DNA of 64,000 nt, taken from contig NZ_AYZA01000024.1 of assembly GCF_001436315.1 (NCBI RefSeq), forward strand, positions 24,800 through 88,799, in the 5' to 3' direction. The position numbers and the translations under genes were made by a program. Within the stretch, counting starts at the first letter, position 1. Every line of letters begins with the position of its first letter. Shown piece by piece: positions 53,726 to 61,652 of this stretch. Source of the DNA: Ligilactobacillus aviarius subsp. aviarius DSM 20655. GTDB taxonomy: Bacteria; Bacillota; Bacilli; Lactobacillales; Lactobacillaceae. The notes under the pieces were generated by a model, which ran no database searches, was not told the DNA's origin, and saw only the letters and a list, made by a program, of their open reading frames with translations.

Positions 53726-54385
53726 ATGAGCAAGAAAAGACCAAAGATGACGATTATGTTAATTGTCATTAATATCGCGATGTATTTATTAATGACAGTT
53801 GCAGGCGGTTCAACGAATCCGAATATTTTAATTGAATTTGGTGCGAAAGATAATGCGTTAATTGCGGCGGGACAAATTTGGCGGTTATTTACGCCGATGT
53901 TTTTGCATATCGGGTTTCAACATATTGTACTGAATATGGTGACCCTTTACTTTTTAGGAATGCAAATCGAATATTTATTTGGCCCGTGGCGGTTCTTAGT
54001 TATTTATCTGGCAAGCGGAATTTGCGGGAACATTGCAAGCTTTGCATTTACTCCTGCGATTTCAGCGGGTGCAAGTACAGCATTGTTTGGCCTATTTGGC
54101 GCATACCTGATGCTTGGTGAATCATTTCGAGATGATCCGTATATTCGGACGATTGCAAAACAATTTTTAGTTTTAGTTGTTTTGAATCTGTTAAGCGATT
54201 TGACCGGATCAATTGATCTTTGGGGACATCTTGGTGGTCTAATAGGCGGTTTTTTATTAGGTTACGTTGTGGGTGCTCCTCAAATTGGAAAAGTTGAAAC
54301 GCATAAAAGATGGCTGGCCCTAGTTGGTTTAGTTCTTCTGTTTACAGCAATTTTTGTCAGAGGAATGCATACTGCTACGGCTTAA
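53726..54385 (+). CDS. gluP: Rhomboid family intramembrane serine protease
   Basis: Rhomboid protease of 219 residues with six hydrophobic segments. The catalytic serine is in SAGASTALFG and the histidine in WGHLGGLIGG; the HIVLNM motif in the second membrane helix is also typical. It corresponds to Bacillus GluP (YqgP) by its place before yqgQ and glcK, but lacks the TPR extension of that protein. An in-frame TTG lies five codons upstream; AAAGGAAAAA fits the ATG at 53726. Confidence 0.92.
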   Translation: MSKKRPKMTIMLIVINIAMYLLMTVAGGSTNPNILIEFGAKDNALIAAGQIWRLFTPMFLHIGFQHIVLNMVTLYFLGMQIEYLFGPWRFLVIYLASGICGNIASFAFTPAISAGASTALFGLFGAYLMLGESFRDDPYIRTIAKQFLVLVVLNLLSDLTGSIDLWGHLGGLIGGFLLGYVVGAPQIGKVETHKRWLALVGLVLLFTAIFVRGMHTATA

Positions 54386-54400
54386 GATGGGGATGTTATT

Positions 54401-54619
54401 TTGAAAAACTATTATGACGTTCAGCAGTTTTTAAAGCAGTTCGGCGTTTTTATCTACGTCGGCAAGCGGTTATGGGATATTGAATTAACGGCAATTGAAC
54501 TGGACCACTTGTATAAAGCCGGTGTTGTTGATCAAAAGACGTACCTCAATGCCAAACTTATTTTGGACAAAGAGCATCGCGAGGAAGAAAAACGCGAAGC
54601 GGCGAAAAAAGACATTTAG
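54401..54619 (+). CDS. yqgQ: YqgQ family protein
   Basis: A 72-residue DUF910/YqgQ protein, a small helical cytosolic protein of unknown function that regularly precedes glucokinase in Firmicutes, as here. The YYDVQQFLKQFGVFIYVGKR start is characteristic, and the C-terminus is a charged helix. The start is a TTG with a weak GGGGATG upstream. Confidence 0.92.
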   Translation: MKNYYDVQQFLKQFGVFIYVGKRLWDIELTAIELDHLYKAGVVDQKTYLNAKLILDKEHREEEKREAAKKDI

Positions 54620-54629
54620 GAGGAGCATT

Positions 54630-55592
54630 ATGGATAAAAAATTAATTGGGGTTGACCTTGGCGGGACAACAATCAAATTTGCAATTACAACTGAAGATGG
54701 TGAAATTCAACAACGGTGGAGTATTGAAACCAATATTTTGGATGAAGGAAGCCACATTGTTCCCGATATCATTGAATCAATCAACCATCACCTTGAAATG
54801 TATGGAATGAAGCCAGAACAATTTATCGGAATTGGAATGGGAACTCCCGGAACAGTTGACCTTGAAAAGGGAACGGTTGTTGGAGCATACAATTTGAACT
54901 GGAAGACTGTTCAAAACGTTAAGGAAGAAATCGAAAAAGGCACAAACATCAAGTTTGCGGTTGATAACGATGCCAACGTTGCAGCCCTTGGCGAACGGTG
55001 GAAGGGTGCCGGCGAGAATGCCGACGATGTTGTCTTTATTACGTTAGGAACCGGTGTTGGTGGCGGAATCATTACCAACGGAAAACTTGTTCACGGAATG
55101 GGTGCCGGCGGTGAAGTTGGTCACATGAACGTTCACCCAGGCGGTTACTTATGTACATGCGGAAACCGTGGTTGTCTTGAAGCTTATGCGTCAGCAACTG
55201 GGGTTGTTCGGGTTGCTCGTGACATGGCTGAAGAATATGCCGGCAATTCAAAACTTAAACAATTAACTGATGATGGCGAAGAAGTTACATCAAAACTAGT
55301 CTTTGATTTAGCTAAAGAAAATGATCCATTGGCTAAAATGGTCGTTGACCGGGTATGCAACTACTTAGGGTTGGCTTGTGCTAACTTTGCAAGTATCTTG
55401 AATCCAAGTGCAATCGTAATTGGCGGGGGCGTTTCAGCTGCTGGTCAATTCTTGCTTGATCAAGTTCAAAACTACTTTAATGAATATGCATTCCCAACCG
55501 TTAAGAGCTCAACTGAAATCAAGTTAGCTCAATTAGGAAATGAAGCCGGCGTAATTGGAGCTGCTTCATTAGCATTGAAGTTTAAGGACTAA
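54630..55592 (+). CDS. glcK: Glucokinase (ROK family)
   Basis: ATP-dependent glucokinase, 320 residues. The phosphate loop is GVDLGGTTIKF (about 6-16), followed by VDNDANVAALGE with the catalytic Asp. The ROK zinc motif CTCGNRGCLEAY lies near 174-185. AGGAGGAG precedes the ATG at 54630; the frame extends upstream over yqgQ but without support. It lies 10 bases after yqgQ. Confidence 0.95.
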   Translation: MDKKLIGVDLGGTTIKFAITTEDGEIQQRWSIETNILDEGSHIVPDIIESINHHLEMYGMKPEQFIGIGMGTPGTVDLEKGTVVGAYNLNWKTVQNVKEEIEKGTNIKFAVDNDANVAALGERWKGAGENADDVVFITLGTGVGGGIITNGKLVHGMGAGGEVGHMNVHPGGYLCTCGNRGCLEAYASATGVVRVARDMAEEYAGNSKLKQLTDDGEEVTSKLVFDLAKENDPLAKMVVDRVCNYLGLACANFASILNPSAIVIGGGVSAAGQFLLDQVQNYFNEYAFPTVKSSTEIKLAQLGNEAGVIGAASLALKFKD

Positions 55593-55626
55593 GATTATTT
55601 GGTTATTTTGAAAGGAGCCAATTGAA

Positions 55627-56037
55627 TTGCTTTTAGGAAAAGCCCACTCTGTTTTATTTTGGGTCGATATGATTTTAATTATCATTTTGTTATGGATGGT
55701 AATTAATCAAGTTGTAATTTTTATTCGTAGTCGGCGGGCAGCCAAAATCGTCGATAACGAAGAATTCAAGAAGGCAATGCACCACGCTCAAGTTATTGAT
55801 GTTCGCGAAGAAGATTCATTTAAAGCTGGTCATATCTTAGGTGCGCGGAATATTCCGTTTTCGCAATTTAAGATGTACATTGGTGGTATTCGGAAGGACA
55901 TGCCGGTTTACTTGTATGAACAAGGAAAGGCCCTTGCTCTTCGGTGTGCGATCATGCTGAAAAAGGAAGGCTTTGATAAGATCTTCGTTCTTAAAGGCGG
56001 ATACAATAAGTGGGACGGAAAAAAGAAGAAAAACTAA
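55627..56037 (+). CDS. Membrane-anchored rhodanese-like protein, catalytic Cys absent
   Basis: A 136-residue protein with one N-terminal membrane segment (about 10-32) and a rhodanese-like domain (VIDVREEDSFKAGHILGARNIPFSQF). At the active-site loop it reads VYLYEQGKALALR, with no cysteine where rhodaneses have CxxGxR, so sulfur transfer is unlikely. It may bind a ligand or partner instead. The start is a TTG with AAAGGAG upstream. It ends the gluP-yqgQ-glcK unit; repeat copy 3 begins directly after its stop. Confidence 0.88.
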   Translation: MLLGKAHSVLFWVDMILIIILLWMVINQVVIFIRSRRAAKIVDNEEFKKAMHHAQVIDVREEDSFKAGHILGARNIPFSQFKMYIGGIRKDMPVYLYEQGKALALRCAIMLKKEGFDKIFVLKGGYNKWDGKKKKN

Positions 56038-56040
56038 AAA

Positions 56041-56146
56041 GAAGGTGTGACAAAACAATAAAAACGAGCGAATCGCGCAGCGTAAATTCGGAGGTTTTCG
56101 AACTTCACTAGCTTCGCGTCGTAGCTCGTTTGTTTTGGAACCCGAT
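56041..56146 (+). repeat. Dispersed palindromic repeat, copy 3
   Basis: This is the longest complete copy. It begins GAAGGTGTGACAAAACAATA and ends near TTGTTTTGGAACCCGAT. The two ends are inverted repeats of about 14-18 bases, and shorter inverted repeats lie inside. It starts three bases after the rhodanese stop codon and is followed by a terminator. Confidence 0.8.
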
Positions 56147-56182
56147 AAAAAAGGCTGAGATCGAAATCCCAGCTTTTTTTAT
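56147..56182. terminator. Bidirectional terminator between rhodanese gene and DUF3042 gene
   Basis: The stem GCTGAGAT/ATCCCAGC (56154-56173, one mismatch) is flanked by A and T runs on both sides, so it can serve both convergent genes. Confidence 0.75.
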
Positions 56183-56190
56183 TACCTTGA

Positions 56191-56367
56191 TTAACGTTGA
56201 TGAGCTGAACGACTCTTCCGAAGAGCACGACGACGGTGTTCTTCTAAGATTGCTTCACGTTCTTCCATTGGTTCAACAACTGTTTTCTTAAATGCATAAA
56301 CGGCACCAGCAACAACGCCAACGGTTGTTACGATTCCAGTAAAGAATCCCTTACCAAATGATTTCAT
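56191..56367 (-). CDS. DUF3042 family small protein
   Basis: A 58-residue minus-strand gene beginning MKSFGKGFFTGIVTTVGVVA. It has one N-terminal hydrophobic helix (about 8-25) and a basic C-terminal helix with several Arg. This matches the DUF3042 family found across Lactobacillaceae, function unknown. GAGGAGG precedes the start and a promoter lies at 56392-56419. Confidence 0.88.
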   Translation of the reverse strand: MKSFGKGFFTGIVTTVGVVAGAVYAFKKTVVEPMEEREAILEEHRRRALRKSRSAHQR

Positions 56368-56391
56368 GGAAATTCCTCCTCAATTATTGGT

Positions 56392-56419
56392 ATATTATCA
56401 TTATGAATTAAATCGCCAA
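56392..56419 (-). promoter_or_regulatory. Promoter of the DUF3042 gene
   Basis: On the minus strand TTGGCG (56414-56419) and TAATAT (56392-56397) are separated by 16 bases, with a TG one base before the -10. Confidence 0.55.
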
Positions 56420-56435
56420 AAAATGCTAGGTAAAA

Positions 56436-56464
56436 CTGTTAAAATTTAACTTGAATGATACAAT
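56436..56464 (+). promoter_or_regulatory. Promoter of miaA
   Basis: CTGTTA (56436-56441) and TACAAT (56459-56464) are separated by 17 bases, with an extended TG before the -10. It is back-to-back with the DUF3042 promoter. Confidence 0.6.
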
Positions 56465-56496
56465 TACAAGAGAAGTAAGGAGAAAGGAGTAGTAAA

Positions 56497-57429
56497 GTGG
56501 CGCAGAAGGTTTTAATGATCGTTGGGCCAACGGCGGTTGGAAAGACAACGTTATCAATTAAGCTGGCTCAAAAATTTAACGGCCAGGTTGTGTCGGGAGA
56601 TTCAATGCAGGTTTATCAAAAGCTGGACATTGGGACTGCCAAGGTCACTCCTGAAGAAATGCAAGGAATTCCGCATTATTTATTGGATGAGATTCCAATT
56701 GATCAGCGTTTTTCGGTTGCCGATTTTATTGACCGGACTAAAAAAGCAATTTCAAAAATCGCGACTCAAGATGCGCTGCCAATGCTGGTTGGCGGGACCG
56801 GTTTCTATTTGCAGTCGCTTATTGATGACTTTCATTTTGGAAATGATCAATACCAGGATGACCATTTACGAAATCAACTTCATCAGTATGCCAAAGAACA
56901 TGGGCAACAAGCACTGTGGGGCCGGCTTGATCAGATCGATCCGGTGGCAGCCGCTAAAATTCCGGTTACCAATGAACGCCGGGTAATTCGGGCATTGGAA
57001 GTTTTCGAAAAGACCGGTAAGAAGTTTTCGGTTCAAAGTGATCACGCCAATGATGCTTATGACTTTTTGATCATCGGGTTAAATACGGAACGAGCGGTAT
57101 TGTATAAACGGATTAACCACCGCGTTGATCTGATGGTCAAGGACGGGGTACTTGATGAAGCCCACTATTTGTACGAAAATGGCGGAAGCAAATTACCGGC
57201 TGGAAAAGGAATTGGCTACAAAGAATTTTATCCGTATTTTGAACATCAGGCTTCGCTTGAAGAATGTATTGCAAAAGTCAAACAGAATTCGCGGCATTAT
57301 GCTAAACGGCAATTAACCTGGTTTCGCAATAAGATGGATGTTCACTGGTTTGATCTTGTTCAAAACTTTGACACGGACTATCCGCGAATTATTGAATTAG
57401 TTGAAAAATGGTTAAAGGAGAAAAAATAA
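56497..57429 (+). CDS. miaA: tRNA dimethylallyltransferase
   Basis: MiaA adds a dimethylallyl group to A37 of tRNAs reading UNN codons. The 310-residue protein has the P-loop GPTAVGKTTLS (about 9-19), the GDSMQVYQ motif and GGTGFYLQSL near 95. The start is a GTG with AAAGGAG at ideal distance. It overlaps ynbB by one base. Confidence 0.95.
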   Translation: MAQKVLMIVGPTAVGKTTLSIKLAQKFNGQVVSGDSMQVYQKLDIGTAKVTPEEMQGIPHYLLDEIPIDQRFSVADFIDRTKKAISKIATQDALPMLVGGTGFYLQSLIDDFHFGNDQYQDDHLRNQLHQYAKEHGQQALWGRLDQIDPVAAAKIPVTNERRVIRALEVFEKTGKKFSVQSDHANDAYDFLIIGLNTERAVLYKRINHRVDLMVKDGVLDEAHYLYENGGSKLPAGKGIGYKEFYPYFEHQASLEECIAKVKQNSRHYAKRQLTWFRNKMDVHWFDLVQNFDTDYPRIIELVEKWLKEKK

Positions 57430-58691
57430 TGGAAAAATGGATTGAAAAGTTTCCGCAGGATTTACAACAAAAGGTTGCTGAAGTTGATCAAATGATTGCG
57501 CCGCAATTGGCAGCAGTTGATGAAACGGTTTTGTATAACCAACAACGGATTTTAGATTTGTACCGCAAACACCATGTGGCTGAAGAAGACCTCGTTGGTT
57601 CAACGGGGTATGGGTATGATGATCTTGGCCGTGATAAACTGGAAGATATTTTCGCCGATTACTTTAAATGTGATGATGCCCTTGTGCGGCCGCAAATGGT
57701 TTCTGGAACGCATGCAATTTCAACGGCGTTATTTGCATCGTTAATGCCAGGCGATACTTTATATTACATGACAGGAATGCCGTATGATACGATCCAACAG
57801 GTAATTGGAATCGTCGGCGATAATCCGGGATCAATGAAGGAATACGGGATCAAGTTTGCCTATACCCCGCTTAAAGACGGCAAAATTGATTATGATGCAG
57901 TAGGGGCAAAGTTAAAGCAGGATAAATCGATCAAGGTCGTTGCCATTCAACGTTCACGCGGATATGCTACCCGGGATAGTTTTACGGTTGCTGAAATCAA
58001 AGAGATGATTGAATTTGTAAAGGCGATTGCTCCGGAAGCAATTATTTTCATCGATAACTGTTATGGTGAATTCACCGAAAAGGACGAACCGACATTTTAC
58101 GGAGCGGACTTAATGGCCGGCTCAATGTATAAAAATGCCGGTGCGGGAGTGGCCAAATCAGGAGCCTTTTTGGTTGGCCGGCATGATTTGATCATGCGCG
58201 CATCATCACGCTTATTTGCACCGGGTCCTGGGAAAGGCGAAGGCGCAACGTATGGCTATCAACGTGATTTTTATCGCGGCTTTTTCCTTGCTCCGCATAC
58301 AACGGGTGAAGCCGTTAAGGGGGCAATCTTTACCGCCGCATTGCTTGAAAAGATGGGGGCAGAAGTATCGCCGAAATGGGATGCTCCACGGACCGATCTG
58401 GTTCAAACGGTGATCTTCCATGAACGGGAAGCGATGATCAAATTCTGTGCAAGTATTCAGCATAATTCACCGTTAAATGCGTTTGTCGATCCGATTCCAA
58501 GTGAAATGGATAATTACGAAGATGAAATTATTATGGCATCCGGAAGCTTTGTTGAAGGTTCAACGATCGAATTATCAAGTGATGGGCCGTTGCGCGAACC
58601 GTATGCATTGTACATTCAAGGGGGATTATCATACGCTCACGTGAAGGTTGCAATTACCAATGCGGTAAACGAAACGTACTATAAAGCGTAA
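57429..58691 (+). CDS. ynbB: Methionine gamma-lyase family protein (YnbB, 'aluminum resistance')
   Basis: A 420-residue PLP-dependent, fold type I enzyme of the family once called aluminum resistance proteins and now grouped with methionine gamma-lyase-like enzymes. The likely PLP lysine is in GSMYKNAGAG near residue 236, and DNCYGEF supplies the ring-binding Asp. The reaction has not been shown for this group. The ATG overlaps the miaA stop. The order miaA-ynbB-glnR-glnA matches Bacillus closely. Confidence 0.9.
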   Translation: MEKWIEKFPQDLQQKVAEVDQMIAPQLAAVDETVLYNQQRILDLYRKHHVAEEDLVGSTGYGYDDLGRDKLEDIFADYFKCDDALVRPQMVSGTHAISTALFASLMPGDTLYYMTGMPYDTIQQVIGIVGDNPGSMKEYGIKFAYTPLKDGKIDYDAVGAKLKQDKSIKVVAIQRSRGYATRDSFTVAEIKEMIEFVKAIAPEAIIFIDNCYGEFTEKDEPTFYGADLMAGSMYKNAGAGVAKSGAFLVGRHDLIMRASSRLFAPGPGKGEGATYGYQRDFYRGFFLAPHTTGEAVKGAIFTAALLEKMGAEVSPKWDAPRTDLVQTVIFHEREAMIKFCASIQHNSPLNAFVDPIPSEMDNYEDEIIMASGSFVEGSTIELSSDGPLREPYALYIQGGLSYAHVKVAITNAVNETYYKA

Positions 58692-58693
58692 GA

Positions 58694-58710
58694 TGTTATA
58701 AAATGTGACA
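58694..58710 (+). promoter_or_regulatory. GlnR operator
   Basis: TGTTATAAAATGTGACA matches the GlnR/TnrA consensus TGTNA-N7-TNACA exactly. It ends 7 bases upstream of the -35 of the glnRA promoter, so it is a likely autoregulation site. Confidence 0.88.
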
Positions 58711-58717
58711 TAAGTTA

Positions 58718-58746
58718 TTGACAGACTGATAGGTGATTGATATGAT
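58718..58746 (+). promoter_or_regulatory. Promoter of glnR-glnA
   Basis: TTGACA (58718-58723) and TATGAT (58741-58746) are separated by 17 bases, just downstream of the GlnR operator. Confidence 0.85.
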
Positions 58747-58770
58747 TGAACCAATGAGAGGAGGGTTGTT

Positions 58771-59160
58771 ATGAAAGAAAAGGAACTACGTCGCTCCCTT
58801 GCTGTTCTTCCAATTGGAACGGTGATGAAGCTTACGGATTTAAGTGCTCGGCAAATTCGGTACTATGAAGAACAAGAATTGGTGATTCCCGAACGAAATG
58901 AAGGGAACCGCCGGATGTATTCATTAAACGATATTGATAAGTTGCTTGAAATTAAGGATTACCTTGCAGATGGGTATAATATGGCTTCAATTAAGAAGGT
59001 TTATGCTCAAAAGGCAGCCGAAGAAGAACGGCGGCGCGAAAAAATGGCTCAGTCTTTGTCAGATGACGCTGTTCGGAAAATTTTGCGCAATGACTTTGTC
59101 AACGCTGGTGGACTTAACCGGCATAGCAAACCTTCGATTCGTAACAATCGGACGCTCTAA
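58771..59160 (+). CDS. glnR: MerR family nitrogen regulator GlnR
   Basis: GlnR represses glutamine synthesis and transport genes when glutamine is abundant, with feedback-inhibited GlnA as co-regulator. The 129-residue protein has the MerR winged helix (about 12-80, MKLTDLSARQIRYYEEQELV) and a short C-terminal tail that receives the GlnA signal in relatives. GAGGAGGG precedes the ATG. A GlnR operator lies in its own promoter. Confidence 0.95.
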   Translation: MKEKELRRSLAVLPIGTVMKLTDLSARQIRYYEEQELVIPERNEGNRRMYSLNDIDKLLEIKDYLADGYNMASIKKVYAQKAAEEERRREKMAQSLSDDAVRKILRNDFVNAGGLNRHSKPSIRNNRTL

Positions 59161-59190
59161 TTTATCAATTTTAAAAGGAGCCTATTAATA

Positions 59191-60534
59191 ATGGTTAAGC
59201 ATGATTATACTAAGGCCGATATTCGGCGGATGGCTAAAGAAGAAAACGTTCAATTTTTACGGTTAATGTTTACTGATCTTTACGGAACGATCAAAAACGT
59301 GGAAGTTCCGATTAGCCAATTAGATAAATTGCTTGATAATAAGTTAATGTTTGACGGTTCTTCAATTGACGGCTTTGTTCGGATTGAAGAAAGTGATATG
59401 TGGTTATATCCAGACTTGTCAACCTGGATGATTTTTCCATGGGGAAGCGAACACGGGAAGGTTGCCCGGATCATCTGCGAAGTTTACACAGCTGACCGCA
59501 AACCATTCATGGGCGATCCGCGGAATAATTTAATGCGTGTCTTGGATGAAATGAAAGCAGAAGGGTTCACCGACTTTAACATTGGTCCAGAACCTGAATT
59601 CTTCCTTTTCAAACTTGATCCAGAAACCGGCAAACCAACGATGCATTTAAACGACAACGGCAGTTACTTTGATTTTGCTCCGGTTGATATGGGTGAAAAC
59701 TGCCGGCGGGAAATCGTGCTTGAACTTGAACGCATGGGCTTTGATGTTGAAGCATCCCACCACGAAGTTGCGCCTGGTCAACACGAAGTTGACTTTAAGT
59801 ATGAAGATGCTTTGCATGCTTGTGACAATATTCAAACCTTTAAGTTAGTTGTTAAGACCGTTGCACGGAAGCACGGCTTGCATGCAACATTCATGCCAAA
59901 ACCATTAGCTCAAGTTAACGGCTCTGGAATGCACATTAACATGTCACTTTTCGATAAGAACGGCAATGTTTTCTACGATGAAAATGGCGACCAAAAGTTA
60001 TCGCAAAAGGCATACTACTTCTTGGGCGGATTATTGAAACATGCACGGAGTTTCACGGCAGTTACTAATCCAACCGTTAACTCATACAAACGGTTGGTTC
60101 CCGGATTTGAAGCTCCAGTTTACGTTGCATGGTCAGGACGGAACCGGTCACCATTAGTTCGGGTTCCAATGTCACGTGAACAAGGTACCCGTTTTGAATT
60201 GCGGTCAGTTGACCCATCAGCTAACCCATACATGGCAATTGCTGCGATTTTGGAAGCTGGACTTGATGGGTTACGGAATAAGATTGAACCGGCTGCATCC
60301 GTTGACCGGAACATCTATGCAATGGATGAAGAAGAACGGCGTGAAAATGGCATTAAAGATTTGCCATCAACATTGCACAACGCCCTTAAAGAATTGAAAA
60401 ATGATGAAGTAATTCAAGGCGCTCTTGGCGAACACCTCTTCAACAATTTCGTTGAAGCAAAGACACTTGAATGGGATTCATACCGGCAAGACGTTTCACA
60501 ATGGGAACGCGACCAATATCTTGAATTATATTAA
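59191..60534 (+). CDS. glnA: Glutamine synthetase type I
   Basis: GlnA makes glutamine from glutamate, ammonia and ATP. The 447-residue protein is of the Firmicute GSI-alpha type, with [34 protein letters not shown], and [18 protein letters not shown] feedback-inhibition arginine near residue 62-65 ([10 protein letters not shown]) is present. AAAGGAG precedes the ATG. It is co-transcribed with glnR. Confidence 0.97.
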   Translation: MVKHDYTKADIRRMAKEENVQFLRLMFTDLYGTIKNVEVPISQLDKLLDNKLMFDGSSIDGFVRIEESDMWLYPDLSTWMIFPWGSEHGKVARIICEVYTADRKPFMGDPRNNLMRVLDEMKAEGFTDFNIGPEPEFFLFKLDPETGKPTMHLNDNGSYFDFAPVDMGENCRREIVLELERMGFDVEASHHEVAPGQHEVDFKYEDALHACDNIQTFKLVVKTVARKHGLHATFMPKPLAQVNGSGMHINMSLFDKNGNVFYDENGDQKLSQKAYYFLGGLLKHARSFTAVTNPTVNSYKRLVPGFEAPVYVAWSGRNRSPLVRVPMSREQGTRFELRSVDPSANPYMAIAAILEAGLDGLRNKIEPAASVDRNIYAMDEEERRENGIKDLPSTLHNALKELKNDEVIQGALGEHLFNNFVEAKTLEWDSYRQDVSQWERDQYLELY

Positions 60535-60541
60535 AACTGAT

Positions 60542-60573
60542 AAAAGACTGTGACGGATGTCGCAGTCTTTTTG
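60542..60573 (+). terminator. Terminator after glnA
   Basis: The stem AAAGACTGTGAC/GTCGCAGTCTTT with loop GGAT and a T run. It keeps the same T-G wobble as other members of the conserved family. Confidence 0.88.
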
Positions 60574-60658
60574 TTATCTCTAGATGATTGCTTTTCAAAT
60601 TCATTGATCAGCAATAAATGAAATCTTCATTAGAAAATTGAAAACCTTTGGAAATTAC

Positions 60659-60687
60659 TTGAAAAATAGGCGTTCAAAGGGGATAAT
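60659..60687 (+). promoter_or_regulatory. Promoter of gmk-rpoZ
   Basis: TTGAAA (60659-60664) and GATAAT (60682-60687) are separated by 17 bases, 33 bases before the gmk start. Confidence 0.7.
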
Positions 60688-60720
60688 AGTTATTAAAATT
60701 GTTTCTAGAGGAGATTCAAA

Positions 60721-61347
60721 ATGCCAAAACGCGGAATGTTAATTGTTCTTTCAGGACCATCAGGGGTTGGAAAGGGAACTGTACGAAAGGAAATCTTTTC
60801 ACGTGAGGATAATACTTTCCACTATTCAGTTTCAATGACGACCCGGAAGAAGCGTCCCGGAGAAGTTGATGGAAAAGATTATTTCTTTGTTTCAAAGGAA
60901 GAATTTGAAAAGGAAATTGAAAATGGCGGGATGTTGGAATACGCTAAATATGTTGACAACTATTACGGAACACCTTTAAAATATGTTAATGAAATGTTAG
61001 ATCAAGGTAAGGATGTTTTCCTTGAAATTGAAGTTAAGGGTGCAATGCAGGTCCGGGAAAAGGTTCCGGATGGGTTGTTTATTTTCTTAACACCACCAGA
61101 TTTAATGGAATTACGTCAACGAATCATTAATCGGGGAACGGATGATTTAGCAACAATTGACAAGCGAATGGAAAAGGCTGTCGGTGAAATCGAAATGATG
61201 CAGAATTATGACTATGCAGTTGTGAATGATGAAGTTCCCAAGGCTGCCGAAAAGATTCAAACGATCATTCGAGCTGAACGTTGGCGGGTAAAACGGTTCT
61301 TACCTGATTACAAGAAGCAACTTGGCTTAGATGATGATCAACAATAA
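60721..61347 (+). CDS. gmk: Guanylate kinase
   Basis: Gmk phosphorylates GMP to GDP. The 208-residue protein has the P-loop [12 protein letters not shown] (about 10-21), the GMP-binding [20 protein letters not shown] segment and [20 protein letters not shown] precedes the ATG. It heads gmk-rpoZ-coaBC-priA, a conserved Firmicute order. Confidence 0.96.
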   Translation: MPKRGMLIVLSGPSGVGKGTVRKEIFSREDNTFHYSVSMTTRKKRPGEVDGKDYFFVSKEEFEKEIENGGMLEYAKYVDNYYGTPLKYVNEMLDQGKDVFLEIEVKGAMQVREKVPDGLFIFLTPPDLMELRQRIINRGTDDLATIDKRMEKAVGEIEMMQNYDYAVVNDEVPKAAEKIQTIIRAERWRVKRFLPDYKKQLGLDDDQQ

Positions 61348-61361
61348 GGAGATGCTGTCAA

Positions 61362-61568
61362 ATGATTTTATATCCATCTGTCGATAAACTTTTAGAACAT
61401 GTTAACTCACGTTATTCATTAGTAATGTTAGCAGCTAAACGTGCTCATGAATTAGATGCTGGCGCATTACCATTGTTAAACGAAGACGAATACAAGTCAG
61501 ATAAGAATGTTGGTAAGGCTTTGGAAGAAGTTGAAGCTGGCAAGTTGACAATTAAAGGTGAAAACTAA
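61362..61568 (+). CDS. rpoZ: RNA polymerase omega subunit
   Basis: A 68-residue omega subunit with the conserved [22 protein letters not shown] helix region and [24 protein letters not shown] precedes the ATG. It follows gmk by 14 bases. Confidence 0.95.
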   Translation: MILYPSVDKLLEHVNSRYSLVMLAAKRAHELDAGALPLLNEDEYKSDKNVGKALEEVEAGKLTIKGEN

Positions 61569-61593
61569 TTTTTAATTTAAATCAATATGATGG

Positions 61594-61626
61594 GAGGTTG
61601 TGACATGGTGTCCGACCTCTTTTCTT
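61594..61626 (+). terminator. Terminator-like hairpin between rpoZ and coaBC
   Basis: GAGGTTGTGAC pairs imperfectly with GTCCGACCTC and is followed by TTTTCTTG. No promoter is seen before coaBC, so it may only reduce transcription. It is a divergent member of the conserved terminator family. Confidence 0.6.
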
Positions 61627-61652
61627 GTATTAATAAGCGATGGGGTGAAGAA

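Noticed and set aside
56522-56986. 154-residue frame inside miaA
   Set aside because: Shadow of miaA in another frame; no ribosome binding site and no conserved domain.
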